Of a stretch of DNA of 64,000 nt, positions 13,655 to 26,508 are shown piece by piece. Each line of letters opens with the position of its first letter. Position 1 is the stretch's first letter. This stretch comes from Oenanthe sinensis (Eukaryota; Streptophyta; Magnoliopsida; Apiales; Apiaceae). The notes under the pieces are model-generated. The model had not been told where the DNA came from. It ran no database searches and was given only the letters and a program-made list of their open reading frames with translations. The stretch covers positions 38,766,501 through 38,830,500 of the forward strand of contig CM053794.1 in assembly GCA_028671895.1 (NCBI GenBank), in the 5' to 3' direction. Made by a program: the position numbers and the translations under genes.

Positions 13655-14749
13655 TAAGAGACTCACCTACTGTTTGAAACATGACACTGTTGTATTAATT
13701 TTTTTATTAAAATTATGATTAATTTGGTTCATTTGATTTGATAATATAGTCCAGATTGTTTTTTTTTAAAATGTAAAATATGAAGCTAAATTTTTAGTTA
13801 AAAGATGTAATTTCCGAACACTTCAACCCGCATCATGCTAGACCGCCTCAGGCCTAACACGTGACATGTAAATTAGACTAACTCCACGTCCCCAGGAATC
13901 GAATATTGGTTGTTTTGGTAAATAACCAGTGCTCTCAGCAATTTAGTTACACGCTCGGATGCCTGAAGCTAAATTTTTAGTCAATTTTGTTTAGAGAATT
14001 TTATAATTTTTAATTATATTATAAAATAAAAAATAAAAAATTATTTTTATAAGTATGGAGTTTTATAAAATAGAATTATTTTATTTCTATATATATTTTA
14101 AAAATAATAATAATAAAGCTATAATTATGTTTGTAAATATAACATAATTATGATTATATTTTACAATTATAATATATTATATTTGACAAACATAATTATG
14201 TTTATATTTTATAATTATATTTCACAAACATAATTATAATTATATTTTACAATTATAATATAATTATAACTTTATTTTGTAATTATGATATATTATATTT
14301 TATAAATATAATTTTTTAAAATTAAAATTTCACTAATATATGCACACATAACTATGTGTTGAATGTAAACAACATATTGATTTCATAACTATCACTCACA
14401 GCAACGCTACCTCTCCGCGGAAATTCTTGGAAAATATCCGCGGATAACATGGGATCCGTGAAATTTTTTCGAGAACATGTTAATTTTCTTTTTAATCTTG
14501 ACCGTCGGAAAAATTGATCAAATGGCTAGAAAATTGATTATTAGATAAATGGTCCCTCACAATTAGAATCCAATAAAAATTAGATTAACCGGGTAAAACC
14601 AAAAATATGTTTCATTAGGGTTAGTTAAGGCCTTAAATCGAGTTCCTCTTTTTCAGTATTAAACCATCTCTGAGACTCTAACTATTACTTTATTTTAAAA
14701 TAATTTTATTTTCAAATTTTATTATATTATTATGAACTTGATGGACTAA

Positions 14750-15089
14750 GAGCACCCGCAAGCCAGGACCTTTTGTAATATTGGGAAGATAAAAAAGGAA
14801 ATGCAATCGGAAAGAAAGGTTGGAGTGTTTGGTAAGAAGTGGGACGTCCCACTTTAAAAGAACGGACCATTCACAAAAAATGGGGTCCAATTTTCTTATA
14901 AAAACTATAAAAAATCTGAAAAATGCATATGTATTATGTATTATGATAGAAGTGGGTCTACTATAATGGAATTGGTCTCTTGGGTTGGAGGAAAGTTAAC
15001 ACTTACACTTTAAAAACTACTTGAAGCTTAGTTGGCACAGAAATGGGGTCAAAGAAAAGAGGAGTTTGGACTTTATATTGCAATTGCTC
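14750..15089. mobile_element. PIF/Harbinger-type MITE
   Basis: Starts GAGCACCCGCAAG and ends TTGCAATTGCTC, with TAA flanking both ends (14747-14749 and 15090-15092). Length 340 bp, non-coding. It shares the GAGCA terminal motif with the elements at 13127 and 44829. Confidence 0.6.
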
Positions 15090-16374
15090 TAAGGATGAAT
15101 TTAGGTAATTACTTACTATTATACAAAATATAATACAACATCAGAGATATTTTTATAAATACAGGAGGTTGTGCATTATTATTATAAAATTGTCATTCGA
15201 TTTTTGTATTGAAATAACTTACGCCCTTGGGTATTACGTAAGGGCATGACCTTTTTCTCTGTTATTATAACTAAATAATAGAAATTTTTTATTATCATGA
15301 TTACCCTGGGTGAACAATATTCTTACCATCCAATTTTTAATTAAATATAACAGCTGTTATATTTATTAAAAATTATAACATTAATATAATAATTTGATCG
15401 CAAATATTTTACCGGGTCATTGACCATATTTTCTGCGAACAAACTCACTTCATCTCCGTTGATTCAGATAATACATGCAGATATACATATAAATATTACA
15501 TTCAAAGAATCTTATTACACTTTGTACTTAGTACAATTTACTAATATTTTTAATTTCATTAAAAATTAAATTTTTTAATGTATTTAAAATTAAAATTTAT
15601 TAATTAAATTTCATGAATATTATAATTTTGTTATTCATTTATTTATATTAAATATAATTATAATTTTATATAAAATTATATTAAATCAAAAATATTATTA
15701 TATTTAAAATATATTTTAAAAAAAAATAAAAATCCATGTATGGCACAGGTTATAAACTAGTCATTATTTATTCTCTAACTATATCTTCAAATCCACTTTA
15801 TTTCAATATATAATAATAAAGTTAAAAATACAGATATAAATATAAAATATGAAAGAGTTGAATAGTTAATTGAAATATATATATATATATATATTTTTTG
15901 AAGAAAAGTTTATTGAAATATTAATACCTTCACATGAATAGTATAAATTTATATTTGGAGTAATAATATAACTATCTTTACATGTGAAAATAAAGTAATA
16001 GATTGTTGGTGTAGAATTGTTTTAAATATTATTCTAAAAATAAATGATATAGAATTATAAAATGATGGTTAGAGTTGATTTTACCGAAATTTTACCATTT
16101 TATTCCCCAACAACTAAATGCCGTATAATCTCATTTTTTCTAATTTTATAATAAAATAATAAAGTAATGAAATAATTAGTTAATGTCATTGGATGTTTAA
16201 ACAAAAATTTGATTAGAAAATTTTAAAGGCAAACTAAATAGAGAATATAATGTATAAATTTTTTTCTTTATAAAACATAGTCAACAATTTGTTAAATGAT
16301 TTTTTCTATTATCAAATAAATAATATAATATAATAAAAAATTAAAACACTATTTCTAAATTATACACTAAATTA

Positions 16375-16376
<2 letters not shown>

Positions 16377-16416
<40 letters not shown>
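16377..16416. repeat. (TA)n microsatellite
   Basis: About 20 uninterrupted TA units, roughly 280 bases upstream of the EML start codon. Confidence 0.9.
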
Positions 16417-16420
<4 letters not shown>

Positions 16421-16691
16421 TCGCAAATCTGTATATATCACAAAAGAGACATCCTCCTACGAAACCCTGGTACCACTACAAATCACACAAATCACAGTAC
16501 GAGGAATCGCTAAATTTGAATTCCCCCTTTTTCTTGTTCACTCTCAATTCAAAAAAAGAGTTTGAATGATAAATTTGGCACATAATAAACCCTAACCCCT
16601 CTTCAGTTTTAGCCCCAGCTCTGCACTCACTCCCTCCCCTCAATTCTAGGGTTTACTATTACGCAATTACAGGTGGCGCTGCAATTCGTCT

Positions 16692-19600
16692 ATGGAATAT
16701 GACCTCCACAACAGCAGTGGTCAGTTCATTATTCTCATCGTATATACATACTAGTATCTTGCTATGTAATTTTTAGTCTATTGTCGTGTTCTTTACATTA
16801 TTCTCTTTACGGTTTTCGATTTGGGAATTTATACTATGTAACCCCATATTGTTGAATGCTGTTTTTCAATTGTGTTGTTAGTATTATTTTTTCGTCCGGG
16901 GTATGTAATTTGAGTTGGATTACTTACACTATTGTTGAGATTTAGATTATGTTTTTTTAAATTGTGATGAGGACTAAGGATGAAATAAATTAATTTGTGT
17001 ATATTATACATTATTATTTAGGGTTTTAGTTAATTGTAATGGATTAGTGTCAGTGACGGAGCCAGCTCCCGAAGCTAGTGGGGGCCATTTTTATTCAAAT
17101 ATAATAATAATTTATTACAGTTCTACTAAAACTCGTATATTTTACACAATAAATTTTTTACCCATTTATTTGATATAAAATTAGAATTTTTTAGAAAATA
17201 ATAGTTAAAACTAATAATAAAATATTTATAAAATATCATATAAGTAAAAAAAAGACTAATAAAAATGAGTAAGATATATACATTTAAAAAAATGTATGTT
17301 TTATAAAAAGAAATTTTATTTGGCATCCCCGTTTATAAACATTGCAAACTATAAATACAGCAGAATGATGATTTAACAGTATACTACCACTAGAAATTAT
17401 TTGAAAGAAAAATTAAATAAAAATATATCAACCAAAAGCAATGAATATTGAATATTATAAATATGTTTGGTTGTACCTCTCAACTCCAACTTTGGCATGT
17501 AAATATGTATGAGATGGAGTTAGCAAGTGTACATGGTTACAAGGAACAAGGCACATAGTATATATGTAGGTAATAAAAAGGAGGTCTAGTGCGGTGAGGT
17601 CCTGTGACCCCCCTGCCACACCGTGGCTCCGCCACTGATTAGTATTGTGTTTGGTTGGGGAGAATGAAACGGAATGAGTGAAAATAAAGGAAATTTATGT
17701 AGTTAGAATGGAAGATTTGAAAAAAAATGAGCGAGTGTAAAATTTCTTTGATAAGAATCGGGGAGAAAATGTATATGGGAGAAAATGGAGCATTCTATCT
17801 CAAATTGGAGGATTTGAATTCTAGTTTAGGTTGTTAAGAATGGAATGGGGAGGAATGAAATTTTTAAAAATTTATTAGTAATGTAGTTCAAATCTCATTC
17901 CATTCCTTACAAGTTCATTCATCCCAACCAAACACAACACTAATCCATTACAGAGGTTGAATCAATTGTCACAAGAAGAATTAGGCAAAAATTATGATAG
18001 ATTCTAGGAAAATCAAGTTCCCATCAAAGAGAAGCAAATGAAAGGCTTTTCATAAAAATTCTTATAAAATCAAGAATTAAGTTTTCAGTCTGTGCATGCC
18101 AGATCATGAATTAGGAACCCCATCCAATTTCCAAAAAAAAATCCTAATTGTTTAGAACTTTCCATTTTTAGAATGAAATATTTATGGAATCTCCATAAAT
18201 ACTTATTCCATGGTATTTACCCTTAATTTTAAGAAAGTCCCTGACAAGGCTTTGTTAATCCATGATTGCTTTCCGTTTCATCATTCATTTCCTTTTCGTT
18301 TGTTTTGGGACATATATCGACCAATTCTGATCGAGTCTCGGGCCCAAACACAAGTTTTTAAAAACCTATTTTCTATATTGATGGGTCGGATTGACTTCAT
18401 TAATGGATCAAATCTTGAAACTCATGACATCACCTCATCAGTAAACACCTTGCGAGTTCAAATCCAACTCTTTTTAGCATCCCAGCCATGGTGCACGTGC
18501 ACCGTAAAAACACTAAATCAGGAACAAAAGTAATTTTCTAGAACTTAGATATATAATAAGATAAGTATTAGGTAGTAGTTACTAATTAGGATTAGTTTCT
18601 CTTATCTAGTATTTAACATTTTCTTTTATTTTTGAAGAGGGAAAAAAGTTTTTGAAAAAACTTATTTTTTAAGGTAGAAGGATCTCGATTTAAACTGAAT
18701 CTACATAATTTGGATATGTGTTGTATATGCTTTTCGAATGAATAAATATCGGATATCAATGCCTTCTAAATTTCTACAGTTATTTTTGTATCAAAAATTT
18801 TGCCACAACAAATATTACAGAAAGAACGGTTATTATAATGTGGCATCGTGTTAAGGCAACTGTATAAGGTATTGTGATCAATTAATGTTACATGTTGATG
18901 CTTAAAGGATCTCAATGACTTATTAAAATCAAATAAGCCGTGCTAAACTAATTGAAAGTGAAGAGTATGGGTTGGGGTGAATCAGATGTAGACATCTATC
19001 TCTCTTTAATTTTATTAACCACATAAAAAGAAAAAAATTATTGATTGCAGCCAGTAGAAAGAATCATTTGAATCTTGATACATGTTGATATTCTACGGAA
19101 TACGTGGGTATACTGGGACTGTCAAATATTAGGCTAAAATACTTTTACCAGTGTATAAGAATATTAATAATCTGGTATCTTAGTTATTTAGGGTAACCTA
19201 TATCCTGGCAACTATTCAGAAAATAATGTATTATTACATCATAATCCATAGTAACTTTATCAGTGAATTCCAACTCGAGAACAGGAAAAGAAGAATAATT
19301 CAGATTAGTGAGCTGAATGACTTATCAGTTATCCTTCACTTGGATCCATCATCCATGGCATGCCTAGGATGAGGAGAAGAGGGTCCCAGTTTGTTTTGTT
19401 GCCACACACTATGTGAATATGTACTACCTTGGTGAATTATATCATGAAGTATATATTATGTTGCAGGTACTGATGATGATATCCCAACGTCACATTTTGA
19501 TAGAGTTTCAGTAGGGGGTCATTATAGCGGAACGAGAAGGTTTGTACCAAATCCAGCCTCATATCCAAGGATGCAATTTGACATGGAATCCCAGATCCAC

Positions 19601-22574
19601 CAGATTGAGCAAGAAGCATACCGTTCAGTACTTCGTGCCTTCAAAGCGCAGTCTGATGCCATTTCATGGGTAAATCCTTTCTCCTTTGCATGTTTCCATA
19701 TACCATGCTTATAAACAAATTTTAATGGTATATTTCCTCAGGAAAAAGAAGGTTTAATAACAGAACTAAGGAAAGAATTAAGGGTGTCGGATGATGAGCA
19801 CAGGGAACTACTCTCAACAGTTAATACTGATGACATTATTTGTACAATACGGGAGTGGAGAAAGGCTGGTGAGAACCAAACAGGCATGTTTAATGTGTCC
19901 CAACCTATACATGATTTGGTACCCAGTCCAACAGTTTCAGCATCTTGGAAGAAGCAAAAGACATCCCAGTCGGGTCCCCTAGCATTTAGCAGACCTATGC
20001 AAGGTTCACACAATCAACCTGCACAGCCATTATCTGCATCGTCAAAATGGGCACCTGCTGGAGGACAAAAGTCTAGACCTGTATGTTACTTGTATTTCAT
20101 ATTGGCGAGAGGACAAAAATTAGAATGCTATGAAGTGATATTTGCTTGATTTTGTTACTTAACAGGGACCACAAGTGCCTGGTCTCTCTGCACGTTACGC
20201 ATCTACAGGTCCAACTCCAAGGGGTGTTTCCAATGGTAATGGAGCTTCATCCCTCTTTTTAATGAATACGAATGCTGAGGTCGTGAGGCGTGATCCACTT
20301 ATTGGAAGGAAAGTGATGACCAGATGGCCTGAAGACAACAACTTTTATGAGGCTGTCATTACAGATTACAACCCTCAAGAGGTATGACAAGGGATCAATA
20401 ATTATTATACAAGCAGGTTAAAGGTGTTGGAGATGTTTAGAAAAAAGTGGTGGGGGGGGGGGGGGAGGTTAAATGTGTTGGAGATGCTCTGGGAAGTGTA
20501 TCTATTATGGTTCTGAATGATGTCTAATGGACAGAACGCTTCATAGTTTCGCCTATCTGCCTTTAAATACATCATGGGACTTAATTTGTCTAATTTATTT
20601 TAAATATCCAAATTCTAAATAAATAATTTATTTTAATATGTGATATGCCATTGTGCAAGTCATAACTGTGATCAATATTCTCTAATTAATAAAATGAAAT
20701 GTAATGAAACCATTTTTCCTTGCTCCCCGTCAAATTAATGTTCTGTTTTAGGCATTTATCTTGCATTATGTTTTCTTTCTCACCATTAGGGTTATATTTT
20801 ACAGGGTCGCCATGCTCTGGTCTATGATAGAAATACCCCAAAAGAGGCTTGGGAATGGGTTGATCTCAAAGAGGTAAGTTGCACTTTAAAAAAAAAATAA
20901 GTAGTAGCATCTGCGTGGATTACATTTCCTATAGCTTTGAGCATTTCTGTGATGAAATCTTCACGGACAAGTCCATTCACGCTTTAAACTAAGACAGAGC
21001 TTGCCTAGATGTATTTTCTCAATACAACTATACAAGTATAAGTTTTGTGCATGTTTATCATGTCTTTACTCTCTCATATTCATTCAGTTTCTTACAAGAT
21101 TTTAGTTCTTTGCTTTATCCATATTTGGTTTGGAACTAAAATTTATTTGTCTAATTTCTCATCTTAATATTTATTAAAAAACAAATTAAGTTCTATAGTA
21201 GAAAACTATTCTCGGTTGCAGCCTATAGAGCCCCCAAAAAATTGATTTTGCTAGCAGAGTCAGTTAAAAGGCATTGGCTATCCGCCTATAACATATACCT
21301 TACGATGTTTAAGGCCTCTCTTTTATTATGGTGGGTACAGTTTTATTAGCCTGGAGTTTTTTTCTCCATCTCCTATGGATAATGTACGGCCAATTGAATA
21401 TTTTCTTTGCATTATATATTAATTAACAAAAGGTTGAATATTGTTGTAGCTGTAGACTGTCAATGCTTACTCCATATTGTGCTAGTTGGATCTTTTATAT
21501 TTGTAATTTATTTATCATTATTATTATTATTATTATTTTTCATTGTTAGCATTATGTCGTTAGTGGTGCTTCCCAGTGTCGAAGTATTAACTGTGACTTT
21601 TTCTCAATTCACAATGTTGGTAGATTCCTCCAGAAGACATTAGATGGGTGGATGAGGATGCAGGGTTGCCACATCAAAGTGGTGTTGGTATACAAGGACC
21701 TGGAGATAACAATGAAATCCATGGAATTTATCCGAATATAGGTAGAGGAAAGGGGGCCATGACGGATCAAAACGATAAAGAGTTTCCGCTTTCAGAAAAT
21801 GGTGTTGTAAAGAAGGCTTCAGATGAAATTGAAATACTTCATACAGATACACTTATAAAGGAGGTATGTTTTGATGATTAGTGAATTTAAGACAACTGAT
21901 AGCCTGTCAATTTTTATGAGTTATCTAACACTTCCCTTTAAAGCGCAGGTTCAAAAGATGTTTAGTTCAACTCATCCTAATCTGCTTGAAATTGAGAAGG
22001 CAAAGAAAACGCTGAAGGTTGTAAATGAACATCTGAAGCAATTTATTTATAAATTTTGAGAAAAACATTTGAAGAAATTCTCTTTTGTACCCAGTATTCC
22101 GCAATTGATGATTTGATTGTCATAATACTGCAGGAGCATGAGCAAGCGCTAATGGATGTAATTTCAAAGCTCGAAGATGTAGCCAATAGTGGAAGTGGTA
22201 TTTGGTCCTTTACATTGACAAGTTCCTTTAAGTTTGACAGTATTCTAAATTTTAATTGACCTCTGTGCTAACAAGCTCTACTTTTGATATTAGATGTAAC
22301 AATTTAGTGAAGTAGCGCTCAAGTTTATGCTTTTACATTGGGACCTATGCTCTGGAGTCTGATATATATTTGCCTATGGCATTGAATTGGTGCAGAACAG
22401 AGATCACCACATGGTCAATCCATGGATGTAGAGCAAAGATCGAGAAATTCCCTGTACAGTGGGAACAACCATGTACCTGACACTGAAGCTGATATGAGGG
22501 GAGCAAGGGCAAATGGTTCTGTAGTGGCAAATGGGTCTCTAAACCAGCAGGAGGATGATATTATTGAAATATAA
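16692..22574 (+). CDS. EML: EMSY-like (EML) ENT/Tudor histone reader, 9 exons
   Basis: Proposed coding exons: 16692-16719, 19467-19669, 19742-20080, 20166-20381, 20805-20873, 21624-21863, 21949-22017, 22134-22197 and 22396-22574. All introns are GT-AG, the frame stays open, and the product is 468 residues. Residues ~49-127 form an ENT domain (ESQIHQIEQEAYRSVLRAFK through REWRK). Residues ~233-298 form a plant Tudor/Agenet-like domain (GRKVMTRWPEDNNFYEAVI through EDIRWVDEDAG). Residues ~366-410 are helical (EIEKAKKTLKEHEQALMD), as in Arabidopsis EML proteins. Known EML proteins are nuclear readers of methylated histone H3 that act in immunity with EDM2 and in flowering and seed development. 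The short TDDD-containing N-terminal extension fits the EML3/EML4 subgroup better than EML1. Exon 7 could end 3 bases later at an alternative GT. Intron 1 (2.7 kb) contains nested transposons. Confidence 0.88.
17035..17952. mobile_element. MITE in EML intron 1, interrupted by a hAT element
   Basis: TGTAATGGATTAGTGT at 17035-17050 is the exact reverse complement of 17937-17952. When the inner element is skipped, the repeat continues with ATTGTGTTTGGTTGGG against CCCAACCAAACACAAC. The original element was about 320 bp. Outer boundaries are approximate because the palindrome hides the target duplication. TTTGGTTGGG-type ends are common in Tourist-like MITEs. Confidence 0.6.
17051..17637. mobile_element. 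hAT-like MITE nested in another MITE
   Basis: Starts CAGTGACGGAGCC and ends GGCTCCGCCACTG, a 13-bp terminal inverted repeat with one mismatch. It is flanked by ATTAGTGT (17043-17050) and ATTAGTAT (17638-17645), an 8-bp duplication with one mismatch. Length 587 bp, non-coding. CAGTG-type ends and an 8-bp duplication indicate hAT. Confidence 0.72.
20452..20465 (+). repeat. Poly-G run of 14 in EML intron 4
   Basis: Fourteen consecutive G lie between two similar copies of a short motif (GGTTAAAGGTGTTGGAGATG and GGTTAAATGTGTTGGAGATG), so a local duplication flanks the run. The length may vary or be miscounted in sequencing. Confidence 0.8.
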
Positions 22575-23446
22575 TGAAATTTTATTGCATTACAAGGATT
22601 TCTGGATCTTGCCATGTAATTAATGCGTACATGTTTTGTGTTCGATAAGAAAGAGCACAGGTAATAATCTCTTTGAAGCTGTAAACTGAAAATTGCATTT
22701 GCGGATGGAGAGTTTTCTAAGAAAATTATGCACGGGAACTGGGAAGGAAGCGACTCGTTGCGATTCTAAGAATTAACTTTGTATGGTACACGGTTTAGAT
22801 TCTGATTGTACATCTCGTCAATTGAATGAGAATTTAAATAACTTTATCTGACTGTACGTTTACTTTTACAAGCTTTGGAAACACACACTCAAGCGTAATT
22901 CTAGATCGTTCTTTCACCTTGTTACTGAACAAGTGCAGTGGCAAATTTGAGTATTCTAATATCAAATGTGTTAACGGAGCCTGTTAAGTTGAAACAGAAG
23001 CCATCGCACAGTAGGGTTGCTCAAGCAGTTGATAGTGCCATCCACCTGAAAATCGATTCGAAGTTCCCACAAGCAACAAGTCAACTTTCTTGAATACAAA
23101 TCACGTTGATCATTTATATTTTTGGCCTGGATGCCAACCAACTAAATCCCAGGTGCTCTTTCCAAACTGGTAGACAATTAATTGATATACTTCACAAATT
23201 GTGAAAGAAAATATGGGATATCGGTTTCAATATTATCAGTTGGACTCCCACATACACAACACAAACATTTTATTCAAACTTGTTAAAAAGGTACAACACG
23301 CTTTAACTTGCGAATCATAAAAAAGCGCAAGTTTAAGCCCCCAAGCAAACACACAAATTAAACCACACATAAAAGGGTACAACAGTTCTATATATAATAT
23401 ATATGTACATGACATACATACATATATAAGTAGACCGAAACTAAGA
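22575..23446. other. Convergent 3' regions of EML and LEA genes
   Basis: EML (plus) and LEA (minus) converge here, so this stretch should hold both 3' untranslated regions. AATAAA-like AT-rich sequence occurs, but no cleavage site can be fixed. No further gene was seen. Confidence 0.5.
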
Positions 23447-24058
23447 TCAACGGTAAGCGCCTCCGGTGCCATAATCGGTGGTACCCCCACCGACACGAGT
23501 GTTAGTTGCTGCAGTGGTGTTGCCTGTGCCGGTATTGGTACCTATAGGATGAGATCCCACCACACCCTCAACCAAATGTCCAATAGGATGGCCAGTTCCA
23601 TGTCCAGGCACAGCAGACATCTGATGTGTTCCAGTGGTTACACCAGTAGTTGAATATGAATGGGTACCGGTCCCTGTCCCAGTAGCAGCAGTGGCTTGTT
23701 TGTTGGCGGCGTTGAGTTCCTTAGCTTCCTGCTTGTTCCACTCTGCTTGGTTTATCCTGTCTTCCTTCTTCTGTCTAGCCATGTCCTTCTCCAGAGGATC
23801 ATGTGCTGTCAATCTCTCTCCCTGGTACATACCAGATCAACACATTCATGTTAGTTTCAACAAGTACAAAAAACACCTAGCCAGCTAGCAGCTGCTTATT
23901 TATCCATGACTTGATTTATATTTATTTATATATAATTATATGTATGTAACCTTTTCTTGAACAGTGGCCTTGGTCTTTTCCATTCCGGATTTGGCAGCTG
24001 CAGCCATGTTAGCTGCTGATTCCTTTGCTGATGCTGCTGCGTTCTTTGCGCTCTGCAT
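23447..24058 (-). CDS. Group-1 LEA protein (LEA_1), 2 exons
   Basis: Exon 1 is 24058-23951 and exon 2 is 23821-23447, with a 129-bp GT-AG intron; the product is 160 residues. The N-terminal ~80 residues form the LEA_1 helix: MQSAKNAAASAKESAANM, then KTKATVQEK, then GERLTAHDPLEKDMARQKKE with DRINQAEWNKQEAKE. This is the amphipathic Ala/Lys/Glu-rich segment typical of the D-113 / LEA_1 family. The C-terminal half is Gly/Thr/His-rich and repetitive (ATGTGTGTHSYSTTG, GHGTGHPIGHL). Family members are hydrophilic desiccation protectants, accumulating in seeds and under ABA or water stress. Initiation at MQSAKN is standard for the family. The promoter region contains ACGTG cores and a TATA box. Confidence 0.88.
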
Positions 24059-24168
24059 TTTCTTCGATTTTTCAAAACTTTGCAACAAATTTAAAATCGG
24101 TAGTGATACAAAAACAGTGATGATATTTGATATTTTGAGATGTGAGAAACGTAGTGGTTAGTAGGGGA

Positions 24169-24176
24169 TTTATATA
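24169..24176 (-). promoter_or_regulatory. TATA box of LEA gene
   Basis: TATATAAA on the minus strand, about 110 bases upstream of the LEA start codon, implying a leader of about 80 bases. Confidence 0.6.
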
Positions 24177-24203
24177 GAAATATCAACGGCGGTTGATTTG
24201 GGA

Positions 24204-24274
24204 CACGTATCAAAATAAAAAACAAGACGTGTTTAAAGATGGTTCTGGTGTTGACGCGTGTGGTACTACGTGTC
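24204..24274 (-). promoter_or_regulatory. ABRE-like ACGT cluster upstream of LEA gene
   Basis: Three ACGT-core sites occur within 71 bases: ACACGTAT near 24203, GACGTGTT at 24227 and TACGTGTC at 24267. Such ACGTG cores bind ABA-responsive bZIP factors (ABRE/G-box type), and clustering is the usual arrangement in LEA promoters. Binding is inferred. Confidence 0.55.
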
Positions 24275-24531
24275 ATCTTCCCATGCTGTTAAGGGGTGCA
24301 CGGACCGGGTTGGCGGGTCGAGAGATTTTAACAACTCAATCCAATTTAATCGGGTTTATAAATTTTCAACTCAACCCATAAAAATATAATTTGTAAATCA
24401 ACCCATTTAATGCATTTCGGTTTGGATCGGATTGATCGGGTTAATAAATATATAAATAAATTTTTTATCAAAAGAAATAAAATTAAAAATGAAAGTTCAA
24501 AACAAATTAGAGATAATTTTAGGGGTCGTTT

Positions 24532-26216
24532 GGTTCGGAGGTTTCTGGAATGAGATATGGGTTTAGAATGGATAAAACTCATGCCTGGTGTTTGTTTCGT
24601 CTTTTTTAAAATTTCAACTTCATACCTCAAACCCCCAAAATATGAGTTTTTGATACCCAAGGGGGGAGGTGGGTATGAGGAAATGTTATGTGTAACATCC
24701 CGCCCTTTTCGGACTATTAATCTTACAAAATCTAAAATATAAAACGATTTATTAATCAAAAACTCCATTACAAAGATAATTATTATAAAGACGCAGTCAA
24801 CAATGAAAAGTCCACAACCAATCTATTCTGAATCTAATATGCTCGAAATCCAATGCACTTCATCTTCCTCTTACATCAAACCTGGAAATTGTAAGTAATG
24901 AGCTACAAAACCCAGCAAGTAACCAATCGATCCAACTAGTCGGGCCAAGTAACAAGTAATATATATAACAAAACATAATTTTCGATATAATAAATATACA
25001 CATAATTTTTCGATACACTTTCATATTCTTATTCGATACATATGATGCAGATAACCACATAAATAACAATAATTCAAAACCCAAAATTTATGTCACGACC
25101 ACTACAACTCGGTGATAATGGTCCTAAATTTTCAGAAAACTGTCACTACAACCCGGTGACTCCGTCCTAAGTTCTTATTCTTATTTTCACAAACCATGAC
25201 ATAAATAAGAGTTCCAAATTTACTGTTTACACAAAACACATATAGAGTAATACTACACGTCATTTCAAAATATAATCACTTAGTCTAAATTTTTTATAAT
25301 CAAATATACACATATAACACTTAATTTTGAAAACATTAGAAAAATCGATCTGAAACTTAACTCCATCTTGCAAACCAAGAAATTAACCACCCCTAGAACA
25401 AATATTCAACCCTTAGACCCAATCAACAACATCGCATCTCAAACGTCGAACTTCTTCATAACTCCAATTCGGTCTATATCTGTAATTGACCGTTTTTACC
25501 CTCTAAACGATATTTTCTCAAAAAACTTAAAGCACGAATGTCGTAGAGACTGAAAAGATCTTTTCAAAAAGTCCAAAATCAACAAATTTCGACTTACGAT
25601 AAATTTACTACGAATTTTACATGATAGCTGAATTGTGTATAGAAAATCTTACGAATTTTAGTAACAAGATGAAAAAAAAGAAATAAAAATTTGTGTCGAT
25701 AGATATTTATAATTGTTTAGTCTTGGTAGCTCGAATAGAATACAAAATAATGAGGATGTTTCAATTTATATATAGAGTTTAAAAACTCTAAAACAAAATC
25801 TACTAGAATCAAATCTGACCCATATTCAAAAGATCATTATTCTAATCCAATTCTAATTCATAATCTTTATCCAATTTTAATCACTTTTATTACTATTAAC
25901 CTATTTTATTATTAAAAAAATACGGGATATTACATTATGAGTATCAATTTTAATATTATTATTTTATTATTAATAATTAACATTATTAATAATAATATAT
26001 ACAATCAAGCATTAATAATAATAAAAAATTATTTATATAATAAAATAAATTTATCTAATTATTAATTAAATAATATTTTATATTAAATAATTTCATTCCA
26101 TAACTAAACCAAACACGTGATGTCAATAATGAAATTTCATCCCCATACCACCCTCATCCGATTCCTGATACCAAACTCAATACCGTCTAATGAACCAAAT
26201 GACCCCTTAATATTAT
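24532..26216. mobile_element. PIF/Harbinger-type MITE split by a solo LTR
   Basis: Starts GGGGTCGTTTGGTTCG and ends TGAACCAAATGACCCC, a 16-bp imperfect inverted repeat, with TTA on both sides (24529-24531 and 26217-26219). Without the nested LTR it is about 436 bp. Non-coding. Confidence 0.72.
24691..25934. mobile_element. Solo LTR of an LTR retrotransposon
   Basis: Begins TGTAACATCCCG and ends CGGGATATTACA (TG...CA with an inverted terminal motif). It is flanked by TTATG at 24686-24690 and 25935-25939, a perfect 5-bp duplication. Length 1244 bp, with no internal gag/pol and no second LTR. This is what remains after recombination between the two LTRs of a full element; the length suggests Ty3/gypsy, but the superfamily is unproven. 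Confidence 0.78.
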
Positions 26217-26508
26217 AATACAAATATACAATAATAGTGTAATGGACTAGGACTGTGGAGTATGAACTAATACTAAATGTTAATGGGTTGAATTGATATA
26301 TTGGACATTTGAATTATTTATTATTTATTTTATTTTTAATCGGATCGGGTTAGATTAAATCGGATTTTAAAAATCGAAACCCATACTCAATCCATTAAAA
26401 CAGGATTGACGTTTTTTCAATCCGATATATTAAAAAAAGTCGGTTTGGATCAGTCGAAAAATGACCAATTTGATTTTGATTGGTCAGATTGTGTATAGCG
26501 TGTATGCT

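Larger units (their letters stand above)
10151..16691. other. Intergenic, MITE-rich
   Basis: Holds the 3' region of the DUF761-type gene, two PIF/Harbinger-type MITEs (13127-13654 and 14750-15089), very AT-rich blocks (13980-14350, 15500-15900, 16140-16375) and a (TA)n tract at 16377-16416. The last 250 bases are C/T-rich and look like the EML promoter and leader. No protein gene was recognised. Confidence 0.55.
24291..26508. mobile_element. Probable hAT-like outer element of a nested stack
   Basis: The left side begins AGGGGTGCACGGACCGGGT, with subterminal GGGTTGGCGGGTCG and CGGATTGATCGGGTT. The right side carries similar motifs (CGGATCGGGTTAG, CGGTTTGGATCAG) before GATTGTGTATAGC. Such subterminal arrays occur in plant hAT families. 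The 8-bp duplication is not clean (ATGCT is shared), so the ends are approximate. A PIF/Harbinger MITE and a solo LTR sit inside. Confidence 0.4.

Noticed and set aside
18210..18533. 107-codon frame in EML intron 1
   Set aside because: No recognisable domain and no splice sites joining it to EML exons; probably chance.
24346..24768. 140-codon minus-strand frame
   Set aside because: Runs across the boundary of a MITE and a solo LTR, with no domain; a chance frame in transposon DNA.
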